The notes under the pieces are model-generated. The model was not told the origin of the DNA and did no database searches. It worked only from the letters and a program-made list of their open reading frames with translations. DNA of 46,915 bases from an uncultured Eubacteriales bacterium (lineage in GTDB: Bacteria > Bacillota > Clostridia > Christensenellales > Aristaeellaceae): contig CACZHW010000018.1 of NCBI GenBank assembly GCA_902781095.1, forward strand, positions 1 to 46,915. Direction: 5' to 3'. Shown here in pieces: positions 1-7,094 of the stretch. Position 1 is the stretch's first letter; each line of letters begins with the position of its first letter. Position numbers and translations under genes: made by a program.

Positions 1-177
1 TAGCAGGTGGAATATTAACATATTTGCGAAAGTTTTTCCTGCGAAATCACCTCAAATACACCCTACTATATCTGAATTTGCCGAGTGGGAATAATGCAGG
101 TTGTCGCGTGACACTCACGATGAGCCTGAAAATGACAGAATCGCTGAGCATCTGACAGCCTAAAAAACACGGTCACA
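1..177. other. left-edge stretch without a supported gene
   Basis: Two plus-strand frames are open for a short way from the left edge (one stops near 93, the other near 171). Neither has a start or a recognisable family, so they could be the tail of a gene outside the window or chance. The stretch is richer in A and T than the genes that follow. I see no RNA gene or repeat in it. Confidence 0.4.
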
Positions 178-216
178 AAACAAGCCTTGTGCCATAACGG
201 CATGAGGCTTGTTTTT
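178..216. terminator. bidirectional hairpin terminator
   Basis: The arms AAACAAGCCT and AGGCTTGTTT flank a loop of about 18 bases, with A and T runs at both ends, so it can end transcription from either side. It lies just past the stop at 244 of the minus-strand operon. Confidence 0.75.
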
Positions 217-243
217 ATCTGTGTGCAACGTTTCCGCAGGCCT

Positions 244-693
244 TCACTTTTCTGAAAGGAACCGGGTAACCTCCCGGTAAAACCGCTCCGGGAACATCAG
301 CACAAGCTCAGCATGGGTCAGGCCCGGGAATTCCTTCGGAACGGTCTGCGGGTAAACCCTTCGGGTGTAGGCCAGGTCGTTCTTCCGCGCCCTTCTCTCC
401 TCCTCGCCCCACCAGTATTCAATGCGGGTGTTCACCTTTGGCACGGGATCGGGCATGGCGTAGTTGTTGGTGGACCAGAAGACGTTCCAGATGGTTCGCG
501 GCGAGAAGTGATGCTTTTCAAAGTCGAAGATCTTCCGGTAATGTTCCTCTGGATCCTCACCCGCAGGCGTCCAGCGTTCCGGAGGAGCCGCCAGCTTCAT
601 CATCCGCATGGATTTGGTGACCAGCATGATGGCGATCCAGTCCTTGATCGCAATCAGCCGGCAGAGGAAACGCGGGTACGGATTGGCATTCAC
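244..693 (-). pseudogene. C-terminal remnant of an alpha/beta hydrolase
   Basis: This 149-residue frame starts with GTG, and the start overlaps the stop of the upstream gene by four bases (GTGA), so it may still be translated by coupling. The sequence matches the C-terminal third of Firmicutes alpha/beta hydrolases: an EYWWGEEERRARK segment, then FPGLTHAELV, whose His fits the catalytic His position, and a final amphipathic helix. The N-terminal half with the GxSxG nucleophile elbow is absent. The upstream DNA codes for a membrane protein, so the missing part is not nearby in another frame. I infer a truncated, probably inactive hydrolase; a small stand-alone domain with another role is possible. 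Confidence 0.55.
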
Positions 694-1430
694 TCCGCTT
701 CTTTCGTCCTGCGCATTTCCTTCAGCAGGATCAGCCCAAGCAGCAGGACCAATGCATGACCGAAGGATTCCGTGCCGTGATCCAGCTGATTGACAGGCCA
801 GGGCAAGAATCCCAGCAGATTGCCCACGATGCCCGGCAGCATGAGCGGATTGCACAGCGTCGCCAGAATCCGGGCGCCGGTGCTTTTCAATGGGATCAGC
901 CCTTTCCAGACCAGGGTGATCATGATCACCGTCAGCCCTGCGTCGCAGACGATATACGCTATCGCCATGCCCGGCGCGTTTGCGTAAAACACCCGGTTGG
1001 CAATCTCTGCAGCCGTCTGCATGTCTCCGTATGCCTGGTAAACGAACTTGAAAATCAGCGCGTCCGTCATGAACATGGCGTGTACCCAGACCCAGGCCAC
1101 TGTGCCCATGATATACGCCGCCCGGAACAGCCTGACCCAAACCTGCTCCTTCGGCGCTGTCACATGGATGCTGAGCAGCTTGTACATCTGATGAAAGCCC
1201 ATGTAGTACAGCAGCGTACCCATAAAGCCGCACAGGATACTGGCCACCATCCGCCAGGTGGCCATATCCAGATAGGCCACCCGGGTGAACAGGCCGATGG
1301 TTTCGGTGGTCTGCCCTTTCCCGGTTGCGGCGAACAGAAAATCACCCGCCACGTAGAGCAGGCATCCCAAGATGCCGATGATCAGCAGTCTTTTCGCCTT
1401 TTGTGCCTTCCTGTCGTTCAAAGCAATCAT
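690..1430 (-). CDS. six-helix integral membrane protein, possibly DUF6796
   Basis: This 246-residue protein has about six hydrophobic segments: LLIIGILGCLLYVAGDFLF near the N-terminus, then VASILCGFMGTLLYYMGF, AAYIMGTVAWVWVHAMFM, a long one near 160-185, and two before the basic tail MRRTKEAE. It has no enzyme motif I recognise. The pattern recalls the uncharacterised DUF6796 family of Firmicutes, but that assignment is tentative. It is third of four minus-strand genes, 13 bases after the methyltransferase, and its stop overlaps the GTG of the hydrolase remnant. An AGGAGGG lies very close to the ATG. Transcription probably starts at the promoter at 2953-2980. Confidence 0.7.
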   Translation of the reverse strand: MIALNDRKAQKAKRLLIIGILGCLLYVAGDFLFAATGKGQTTETIGLFTRVAYLDMATWRMVASILCGFMGTLLYYMGFHQMYKLLSIHVTAPKEQVWVRLFRAAYIMGTVAWVWVHAMFMTDALIFKFVYQAYGDMQTAAEIANRVFYANAPGMAIAYIVCDAGLTVIMITLVWKGLIPLKSTGARILATLCNPLMLPGIVGNLLGFLPWPVNQLDHGTESFGHALVLLLGLILLKEMRRTKEAE

Positions 1431-1443
1431 ACCCTCCTGCGCC

Positions 1444-2223
1444 TCACTTTCTCCCGGTCAGCAGCGCCGAGCCGCTGAGCGCCATCCAGCAAGCCTCGGA
1501 TTTTGTCATGAACCTGCCGTCCGTCGTGTCGATCAGCTCGACCTTTTCATAGCCCATATCCCGGAGCTTCTGCACAAAGGCCTGCATATCGCCGTATTTG
1601 GAGCGGGAGAAGATGTCGTGGAGGGCGAAGGCGCCGCCCTTTTTCAGCGTCCGCAGGGTTTCCAGCAGATATTGCTGCCGGTCGCCGGGGATGTTGTGGT
1701 AGACATAGTTGCTCACCACCGCGTCGAAGGTTTCGTCCGGAAAGTCCAGATGGGTTGCGTCGCCCTGCCGGAAGGTGATCCGGGTGACGCCTTCGGCTTT
1801 GGCGTTGCGCTCGCACAGACCCTTGCTGAAGGAGGCGTATTCCTTGCCCCATCGGTCGATGCCGATGATCTCCGCCTTCGGATTGCGCTTGGCCACGGCG
1901 ATCCCCAGCGCGCCGCTGCCGCAGCCCACGTCCAGGCATTTTCCGCCCCGTGGCAGGTTCACACAGGCTGCCGTGCCCTCGATGATCTGCCTTGCCATCC
2001 GGCGCTTGCCGTTGTAATCAAAGGCCCGGTACATGCAGACAGCCCAGAGGGTCAGCCCGCAGAAGACGATGGCGAGCACGCCGAACGCGACGGTCAGCGC
2101 CGTTTTCAGCGTGCCCTCCGGCAACAGCCGAGACGCTGACGCAGCGGCGCCGCAGCCCAGGAAGGCAAACAGAAAGGCGTACACCATGCCCTTGGGCATC
2201 CAGTTTTTGTAATCCGGCTTCAT
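1444..2223 (-). CDS. membrane-anchored class I SAM-dependent methyltransferase
   Basis: This 259-residue protein has two hydrophobic segments in its first 70 residues and a Rossmann methyltransferase domain after residue 80. Motif I is CLDVGCGSGALG; an acidic residue ends strand 2 (IIGIDRW), DATHLDFPDETFDAVVSNYVYHN covers motifs II-III, and TLKKGGAFALHD follows. An AAAGGAG nine bases upstream selects this ATG (MKPDY) over an earlier in-frame ATG at 2250. The substrate cannot be read from sequence. The gene sits downstream of the metal-box promoter, and two more methyltransferases lie on the other arm of the locus, which suggests a shared theme. It may be a menaquinone/UbiE-like or metallophore-type enzyme; this is speculation. 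Confidence 0.8.
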   Translation of the reverse strand: MKPDYKNWMPKGMVYAFLFAFLGCGAAASASRLLPEGTLKTALTVAFGVLAIVFCGLTLWAVCMYRAFDYNGKRRMARQIIEGTAACVNLPRGGKCLDVGCGSGALGIAVAKRNPKAEIIGIDRWGKEYASFSKGLCERNAKAEGVTRITFRQGDATHLDFPDETFDAVVSNYVYHNIPGDRQQYLLETLRTLKKGGAFALHDIFSRSKYGDMQAFVQKLRDMGYEKVELIDTTDGRFMTKSEACWMALSGSALLTGRK

Positions 2224-2314
2224 TCCTTGATTCTCCTTTTTGATGATCATGGGCAGCCTGCCCTTTCCTTGATTCTTGTTTTCCGATCCAGGTTCATCGT
2301 AAAAGCTCTCCTTT

Positions 2315-2812
2315 TCAGAACTGCGTACAGATCCAGGCTGCGATCGCTGATGCCGCGGGGAAGATGATCAGCAGCTTCAGCAGCTGGCTTTTGAGGTTGA
2401 ATCCGTACCTTCTGTCCCTGAGGGCAGGCGCCGTCTCGGGAAAGTAATACTGGAAGAAATGGAACCTGCATAAAAGAAACCAATCAAAGAAAATCATGTC
2501 ATAGGCCTTATAGATCGTGAAGATCAGCACAAAGCGCAGGAAAAACTGCCGGAAGCTGTAATCGCTTCTGAGTCCATCCCAGATTGAGAGCACGCCCACA
2601 CCCAGGATCATCAGGACGCTGAGGATCATCATGACCCGGCCTATCGTCCAGGCGCCATGGAAGAGTTCTTCTTTTCGCGGTTTTAAGAGCTTCCGGGCTT
2701 CCTTCGGGGCTGACGAGAAAAGCCTCGTATCCTGGACAAAGGCGACAGCTGATACCAGCAGGAGCGTGACCGCCGCACAGAAGACCAGCGCCAGAAATGC
2801 CGTCAGAAGCAT
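2315..2812 (-). CDS. small membrane protein of unknown function
   Basis: This 165-residue protein has an N-terminal hydrophobic segment (LLTAFLALVFCAAVTLLLVSAVAF), a basic loop (KEARKLLKPRKEELFH), and further segments around VMMILSVLMILGVGVLSIW, FFLRFVLIFTIYKAYDMIFFDWFLL and a C-terminal LLKLLIIFPAASAIAAWI. GGAGGGGG seven bases upstream favours this ATG over the one six codons earlier. It is the first gene behind the promoter/operator at 2927-2980, so it is the most directly controlled of the four minus-strand genes. I recognise no family. Its pairing with a methyltransferase and another polytopic protein suggests an envelope or transport role. Confidence 0.65.
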   Translation of the reverse strand: MLLTAFLALVFCAAVTLLLVSAVAFVQDTRLFSSAPKEARKLLKPRKEELFHGAWTIGRVMMILSVLMILGVGVLSIWDGLRSDYSFRQFFLRFVLIFTIYKAYDMIFFDWFLLCRFHFFQYYFPETAPALRDRRYGFNLKSQLLKLLIIFPAASAIAAWICTQF

Positions 2813-2926
2813 GTTGGTTCCCCCTCCCATTTACCAGATGATGTTGAGCGTTCCCAAAGGTTTCAAATAGTCTGGCATAGCGATGCCGGAGCAGGCGCTT
2901 CCTGCGAGCTTTGATAACAAATAAAG

Positions 2927-2946
2927 TAGTTAGATGAATCTAACTA
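2927..2946. promoter_or_regulatory. perfect 20-bp dyad operator, copy 1
   Basis: TAGTTAGATGAATCTAACTA is a perfect inverted repeat, 9+2+9. It covers the predicted transcription start of the minus-strand promoter, whose -10 ends at 2953, so bound protein would block initiation. Two more dyads with the same GTTAG/CTAAC half-sites lie at 3515-3534 and 6015-6030. The half-sites resemble DtxR/IdeR-family iron boxes; a MarR- or TetR-type operator is the main alternative. Confidence 0.8.
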
Positions 2947-2952
2947 GCTTGA

Positions 2953-2980
2953 ATTATATCACATCTTTCGCATTTGACAA
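2953..2980 (-). promoter_or_regulatory. sigma-A promoter of the minus-strand operon
   Basis: Read on the minus strand: TTGTCA, 16 bases, TATAAT, with a TGA just before the -10 (extended -10). The start of transcription would fall at about 2946, at the edge of the dyad operator. Confidence 0.75.
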
Positions 2981-2986
2981 GGGGGA

Positions 2987-3215
2987 TTATGCGGTGCCTT
3001 TCGGGTCCGCTTCGGCGATCAGCTGCCCGCCGTCCATCCGGAAGCTTCTGTCAGCATATTCCATCGCGTCGCTTTCGTGGGTTACGATAAATACGGCCTT
3101 TTTCTGCTCATGGGCGTAATCCCGGAGCGCGGACAGGACCAGGCGCGTGTTTTCGTCGTCCAGGTCGCCGGTAGGCTCGTCGGCAAAGAGAAAGTCCGGG
3201 GGTTGCGTCAGGGCG
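2987..3215 (-). pseudogene. 3' remnant of an ABC transporter ATPase (MacB/LolD type)
   Basis: The in-frame remnant runs ALTQPPDFLFADEPTGDLDD, then VFIVTHESDAMEYADRSF, then MDGGQL to the stop at 2987. This is the Walker B, D-loop and H-loop part of an ABC ATPase of the MacB/LolD class. The Walker A and the LSGGQ signature are missing: the sequence upstream of about 3215 on this strand does not continue the domain but encodes a DtxR-like fragment on the other strand. About 75 of roughly 225 residues remain. No partner permease is present nearby. It cannot bind ATP as it stands. Confidence 0.75.
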
Positions 3216-3218
3216 CAA

Positions 3219-3470
3219 ATGCACGACCAGGGCCTGATCGAGACAGAGCCTGATGGCAATCTGCTGCTGACCGCCGCCGGGCAGCAGCGGGCAAACCTGC
3301 TCGGTATCCGGATCGAATTCTTCCGCCGGCTGCTGACCGACGCGGGCGTCCATCCTGATCTGGCCTTGCAGGACGCCATCTCCTTCAGCTGGAAAATGAG
3401 CGAGGATTCCTTTGAGGCGTTTCGCTCTATGGAAACGGGGCTGATCCCCGGACGAAATCCATGCAGGTGA
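3219..3470 (+). pseudogene. 3' remnant of a DtxR/MntR-type metal-dependent repressor
   Basis: From the ATG at 3219 the frame reads as the end of a winged helix (GLIETEPDGNLLLTAAGQQRA), followed by a dimerisation-domain-like stretch (RIEFFRRLLTDAGVHPDLALQDA...MSEDSFEAFRSM). This is the layout of the DtxR family, where the corresponding segment is normally EDACxxEHxxSEESFEAI. Here the Cys, Glu and His metal ligands are replaced (QDAISFSWKMSEDSF), so metal sensing is doubtful or altered. The DNA-recognition helices are missing: 5' of about 3215 the DNA is the ABC remnant in the opposite direction. About 83 residues remain of an expected 120 or more. No Shine-Dalgarno supports the ATG. Confidence 0.6.
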
Positions 3471-3480
3471 CATTTTTATC

Positions 3481-3509
3481 TTGCCAACTGAGCGAAGTAG
3501 GGCTATAAT
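3481..3509 (+). promoter_or_regulatory. sigma-A promoter of the MBL/methyltransferase operon
   Basis: TTGCCA, 17 bases, TATAAT, only 10 bases after the stop of the DtxR remnant. The predicted start at about 3516 lies inside the dyad at 3515-3534, the same geometry as the minus-strand promoter at 2953-2980. Confidence 0.75.
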
Positions 3510-3514
3510 TGCAT

Positions 3515-3534
3515 ATGTTAGCTATATATAACTA
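3515..3534. promoter_or_regulatory. imperfect dyad operator, copy 2
   Basis: ATGTTAGCTATATATAACTA matches the perfect copy at 2927-2946 in eight of nine bases of the right half and six of nine of the left half, with the same 2-base centre. Its place directly behind the -10 repeats the layout of copy 1. Confidence 0.6.
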
Positions 3535-3611
3535 CTTAAGGCCTCTGCCCTGAAGGCGGCTGCCGGCGGCGCTACAGGCCTGGTGATCCACAGAGAAAGA
3601 AGGCACAGGGT

Positions 3612-4538
3612 ATGTCAAAGAAGGATTCCCGGTTTCAGAAGCGGGTCATGAGCCTGATGTTCCGTGGCAAGGAGATTTTCAAGCCCCTGAACACCGGATG
3701 GATCGACGAGCATGTTGCCTGCGTGCGGGAATGGATCGCCAACATCTTCTTCTACACCAAAAACGGCACGACCCTCATGATCGATGCGGGCTACAACTAT
3801 GACCGGCTGCGGGAGAAGATGGACTGGCTGGACATCGATCCCGATTCCATCCGGCACATCCTGGTCACCCATCAGGACACGGACCACATAGGCGCGCTGG
3901 AGCGGGACAGCGAAGGCCTGTTCCGGCAGGCAACCTTCTACCTCAGCGAGATCGAGAACCGGTACCTGACGGGCGAGGTGCGCCGCAGGGTGACCTTCCA
4001 CCTGTATAAGCTGCCCATGGTCGTGACCGACAACCCCCGGACGCTGCTGAAGGACGGACAGGTGCTGGACATTGACGGCATCCGGGTGGAATGCCTGCTG
4101 GTGCCGGGCCACACCTGGGGACATATGGTCTATCTCATCGACGACGAGTACCTCTTCACCGGGGATACGCTCTGGTTCGGCGCGGACGGCGGGTACAGCT
4201 TCATCAACGGGCTGGCGGAGGATATCGAGCTGTCGAAGCGCTCCCTGGCCGCGCTGGAGCAGACGCTGCGGAAGCGGAAGCTCCGCCCGAAGATCATCAC
4301 CGGGCATACCGGCTGGACGGACAATCTGGATTTCGCCTTTGCCCACCGGGATCAGGTCTGCAACGGATTTAAAAAGCAGAAACCCCACGACCCCAAGGCG
4401 CCTTACGACGGGTATGTGGAGACGGACGATACGCAGGAGAAGGCCCGCACGGTCCGGCTGGAAAAGCAGGATGAGAGCATCTGGCGCAGCAGCAGAAGCG
4501 GAACCTCTCACAATGCTTCAGGGGGCCCCTTCCAATGA
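3612..4538 (+). CDS. MBL-fold metallo-hydrolase with HQDTDH metal motif
   Basis: This 308-residue protein has the metallo-beta-lactamase fold elements in order: strand with MIDAGYNYD (about 56-64), metal motif THQDTDH (His87, Asp89, Asp91, His92), VPGHTWGH near 168, FTGDTLWFG near 185 and TGHTGW near 232. In most relatives the first motif is HxHxDH; here the second His is Asp, so one metal site should differ. The basic, low-complexity tail after residue 270 is outside the fold. It is first in the operon behind the promoter at 3481, and its TGA overlaps the ATG of the next gene (ATGA). The substrate is unknown; thioester or lactone hydrolysis is plausible. Confidence 0.85.
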   Translation: MSKKDSRFQKRVMSLMFRGKEIFKPLNTGWIDEHVACVREWIANIFFYTKNGTTLMIDAGYNYDRLREKMDWLDIDPDSIRHILVTHQDTDHIGALERDSEGLFRQATFYLSEIENRYLTGEVRRRVTFHLYKLPMVVTDNPRTLLKDGQVLDIDGIRVECLLVPGHTWGHMVYLIDDEYLFTGDTLWFGADGGYSFINGLAEDIELSKRSLAALEQTLRKRKLRPKIITGHTGWTDNLDFAFAHRDQVCNGFKKQKPHDPKAPYDGYVETDDTQEKARTVRLEKQDESIWRSSRSGTSHNASGGPFQ

Positions 4539-5215
4539 ACAGAAAGGATCAGATCCAAAGCGCCTACCGGCTGACCGGTTCCAACGCCAGCTTCTACGAC
4601 GGCATGATCACCTGCTCCACGATCCCCGGAAGGATCATCTGCGGAGCTGTTTGGAATATGGGCAGAGAGAAGAACCTGCAATACCTGGATCGGGCGCTGT
4701 CCGGCATTCCGGAGGGCTTTTCCGGCAGGCTGCTGGAGGTGCCGGTGGGTACGGGCGTGCTGACGATGCCGGTCTATCAGGGGCTTCCCAACGCGGACAT
4801 CACCTGCCTGGATTATTCTGCAGATATGATGGCCGCCGCCGGGAGGAGGTCTGAAGCCCTGAACCTCCCAAACACCCGGTTTCAGCAGGGTGATGTGGGT
4901 GCACTGCCGTTTGAGGACGGGACCTTTGACATCGTGCTCTCCCTCAACGGTTTCCACGCTTTTCCCGACAAGGAGGCGGCGTACAGGGAAACGTACCGCG
5001 TCCTGAAACCGGGCGGAACCTTTTGCGGCTGTTTTTATGTGCAGGGCGGCTGCCGCCGGACGGATTGGTTCATCCGGCATCTGTATCAGCCCAAGGGATG
5101 GTTCACGCCGCCCTATGAGACGGAGGCAAGTCTTCGGCAAAGGCTGAAGGGGCTCTATCGGGCCGCCGACGTCTCGCGCGTCGAGGGGATCGGCGTCTTC
5201 CGCTGCATAAAATGA
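4535..5215 (+). CDS. class I SAM-dependent methyltransferase
   Basis: This 226-residue protein is translationally coupled to the MBL hydrolase through a 4-base overlap. Motif I reads LLEVPVGTGVLTM, a variant where the usual DxGxG is EVPVGTG. It is followed by ITCLDYSADMM (ribose-binding acid at the end of strand 2), GDVGALPFEDGTFDIVLSLNGFHAF and RVLKPGGTFCGCFYV. It is close to the Methyltransf_11/25 families. A substrate is not visible. It forms a pair with the methyltransferase at 5252, from which it differs clearly in sequence, so this is not a recent duplication. Confidence 0.85.
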   Translation: MNRKDQIQSAYRLTGSNASFYDGMITCSTIPGRIICGAVWNMGREKNLQYLDRALSGIPEGFSGRLLEVPVGTGVLTMPVYQGLPNADITCLDYSADMMAAAGRRSEALNLPNTRFQQGDVGALPFEDGTFDIVLSLNGFHAFPDKEAAYRETYRVLKPGGTFCGCFYVQGGCRRTDWFIRHLYQPKGWFTPPYETEASLRQRLKGLYRAADVSRVEGIGVFRCIK

Positions 5216-5251
5216 ACCGCGCGCTGAAGCCGGAAAAAGGAGAAATCATCC

Positions 5252-5881
5252 ATGAAGGATTACGAGGCGCTCTCCAGAAAGCATTTCGACCGTCAGGCGG
5301 CGGAGTACGACGCCCGGGACACGGTCTATTACTCCCGGGAGGGGAAGATCAGCTGCCGGGACATGGCCGCGCAGCTCAGGGATGTCCCCTATGAAGCGCT
5401 GCTGGATGTGGGCTGCGGCACAGGCTTCCTGATCGATCTGCTGGCCAAGCAGCACCCGGCCCGGTATACGGGGCTGGATCTGTCTCCCGAAATGATCCGC
5501 ATGGCGAAGGGCAAGCGGATCGAGGGCGCGCAGTTCGTCGTCGGGACGGCGGACAGGCTGCCCTTCCCGGATGCCGGCTTTGACATCGTGACCTGCTCCC
5601 AGAGCTTTCATCATTATCCGTATCCCGAAAAGGCCATGGCGGAGGCACTGCGCGTGCTGAAGCCGGGCGGGCTGTATATCCTGTCGGACACCGGGATCTG
5701 CGGCATCGGGGGCTGGATCGACAACCACATCCTGTTCCGGCTGGCCCGCAGCGGCGACTGCCATACAACAAACCGCCACGGCATCGCCCGGATGATGGAA
5801 AAGGCCGGCTTCACCGTGACGGAATCCCGGCAGATCCGGAGCATGATCTATACGGTCACCGGCCGGAAGGACGCCGGATGA
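5252..5881 (+). CDS. class I SAM-dependent methyltransferase
   Basis: This 209-residue protein starts at an ATG eight bases behind AAAGGAG. It opens with SRKHFDRQAAEYDARD, typical of small-molecule methyltransferases of the UbiE/Methyltransf_11 group. The motifs are LLDVGCGTGFLIDLL, YTGLDLSPEMIRMAKGK, GTADRLPFPDAGFDIVTCSQSFHHY and VLKPGGLYILSD. It follows the previous methyltransferase by 36 bases and is last in the operon. Small-molecule methylation is likely; the acceptor is unknown. Confidence 0.85.
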   Translation: MKDYEALSRKHFDRQAAEYDARDTVYYSREGKISCRDMAAQLRDVPYEALLDVGCGTGFLIDLLAKQHPARYTGLDLSPEMIRMAKGKRIEGAQFVVGTADRLPFPDAGFDIVTCSQSFHHYPYPEKAMAEALRVLKPGGLYILSDTGICGIGGWIDNHILFRLARSGDCHTTNRHGIARMMEKAGFTVTESRQIRSMIYTVTGRKDAG

Positions 5882-6014
5882 GCATAATCCAAACGTCGTT
5901 TCCGCGGACGGCACGGCCTGTGGCCTGTGCGAAGCGCACTCACACAGACGCCGGCTGTGCGCCGCTCGGCATTTCGCTGTTTTGTACGCCGGGCGGCATT
6001 TCTTAAAAGCATTG

Positions 6015-6030
6015 GTTAGTTTTAACTAAC
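6015..6030. promoter_or_regulatory. perfect 16-bp dyad operator, copy 3
   Basis: GTTAGTTTTAACTAAC is a perfect 7+2+7 inverted repeat with the same half-site core as the copies at 2927 and 3515. It lies 18 bases upstream of the DUF3793 gene. The promoter in front of it is weak (a TTAAAA-like -10 near 6003), but the spacing from that -10 to the operator equals that at the other two sites. Confidence 0.75.
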
Positions 6031-6048
6031 ATAAGGACGGAGGTAGCT

Positions 6049-6597
6049 ATGTCTGAAGAGATGATGATCCGCTGCTGTGCCCCGACGATGGCCTGCCTGA
6101 AGACCGGGAACATGTTTAACTGCGCCTTTGAGACGCAGGGGCAGATGACCGACGATCTGCGCCGGCTGAATCAGCGCCTGGGGCATAAAGGTCTGCGGAT
6201 CCTGCCGCTGCGGTGGCGGAACGGAAAAGCGCTGCTGTATCTGTATCGCCCCAAGATGCTGGAGCGGGATCTGCGCGATCCGCTGGCCAGAAGGCTCCTG
6301 TCGGAATGCGGATACGCGTGTGAGGACGCCAACGCCTGTCTCATCAGGCTGATTTCCCGTTTGCGCACGGAAGAGGATTTTCCCCATGAAGTGGGCTTGT
6401 TCCTGGGTTATCCGCCGGCAGATGTGAAAGGATTCATGCACCGTAAGGACAGCTATAAACTCAGCGGCCTTTGGAAAGTGTATGACGACGCAGAAAGTGC
6501 GCTCCGGCAGTTTGCCCGGTGCCGGCACTGCACGAAGGTGTACCTGGATTGCTTCTCCCGGGGTTTCACGCTGGACCGGCTGGCAGTTGCCCGATAA
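6049..6597 (+). CDS. DUF3793 family protein
   Basis: This 182-residue cytosolic protein matches DUF3793: an N-terminal CCAPTMACLKTGNMF, a core NGKALLYLYRPKMLERDL, a central LRTEEDFPHEVGLFLGYPPADVKGFM and a Cys-containing C-terminal part (FARCRHCTKVYLDCFSRG). The biochemical role of the family is unknown. In Clostridia it often sits beside flavodoxins and metal-uptake genes, as here. A GGAGG six bases upstream marks the start. The gene is first behind the dyad at 6015, and the flavodoxin and a ZinT-like gene follow on the same strand. I infer a role in iron or metal limitation. Confidence 0.85.
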   Translation: MSEEMMIRCCAPTMACLKTGNMFNCAFETQGQMTDDLRRLNQRLGHKGLRILPLRWRNGKALLYLYRPKMLERDLRDPLARRLLSECGYACEDANACLIRLISRLRTEEDFPHEVGLFLGYPPADVKGFMHRKDSYKLSGLWKVYDDAESALRQFARCRHCTKVYLDCFSRGFTLDRLAVAR

Positions 6598-6660
6598 ACG
6601 CGCTATTCAAAACCCCGCAAGGGATTGGAATAGACCACAAAAAGAAAGGATGGTTTTCTC

Positions 6661-7080
6661 ATGAACAAAGTTGCAGTGATCTTTTGGAGCGGAACCGGTA
6701 ACACGGAAGCCATGGCAGCCGCCGTGGCGGATGGTGCAAAGGCGGCAGGGGCTGAGGCCGCGCTGCTGACCTGCGCGGAGGTGAACGACATTTCCGCCTA
6801 TGACGCGGTGGCGCTGGGCTGCCCCGCCATGGGCGCGGAGGAACTGGAGGAATCGGAATTCCTGCCCATGCTGGAGGGCATTGAACCGGCACTGCCCGGG
6901 AAGAAGGTCGCCCTGTTCGGCTCCTACGGCTGGGGCGACGGCGAATGGATGCGCACCTGGGAGGCGCGCTGCGCGGAAAAGGGCATCGCGCTGGCCGCGG
7001 CGAGCGTAACAGCCAATGAAGCCCCGGATGACGACGCGCTGGCGGCCTGCAGGGCGCTGGGCGCGGCGCTGACGAAGTAA
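6661..7080 (+). CDS. short-chain flavodoxin
   Basis: This 139-residue protein starts MNKVAVIFWSGTGNTEAMA; residues 10-15 (SGTGNT) are the FMN phosphate loop. The isoalloxazine-flanking loops follow as CPAMGAEELEE and GSYGWGDGEWM, the Clostridium/Megasphaera flavodoxin pattern. It carries low-potential electrons in place of ferredoxin, commonly when iron is scarce. It lies 63 bases after the DUF3793 gene and 14 bases before the ZinT-like gene, so all three are probably one transcript. Position behind the GTTAG/CTAAC dyad supports iron control. Confidence 0.93.
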   Translation: MNKVAVIFWSGTGNTEAMAAAVADGAKAAGAEAALLTCAEVNDISAYDAVALGCPAMGAEELEESEFLPMLEGIEPALPGKKVALFGSYGWGDGEWMRTWEARCAEKGIALAAASVTANEAPDDDALAACRALGAALTK

Positions 7081-7094
7081 AGGAGAACGGAACC

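Noticed and set aside
2247..2483. A 78-codon minus-strand frame overlapping the small membrane protein
   Set aside because: It is in a different frame from the membrane protein, has no ribosome site and no recognisable sequence.
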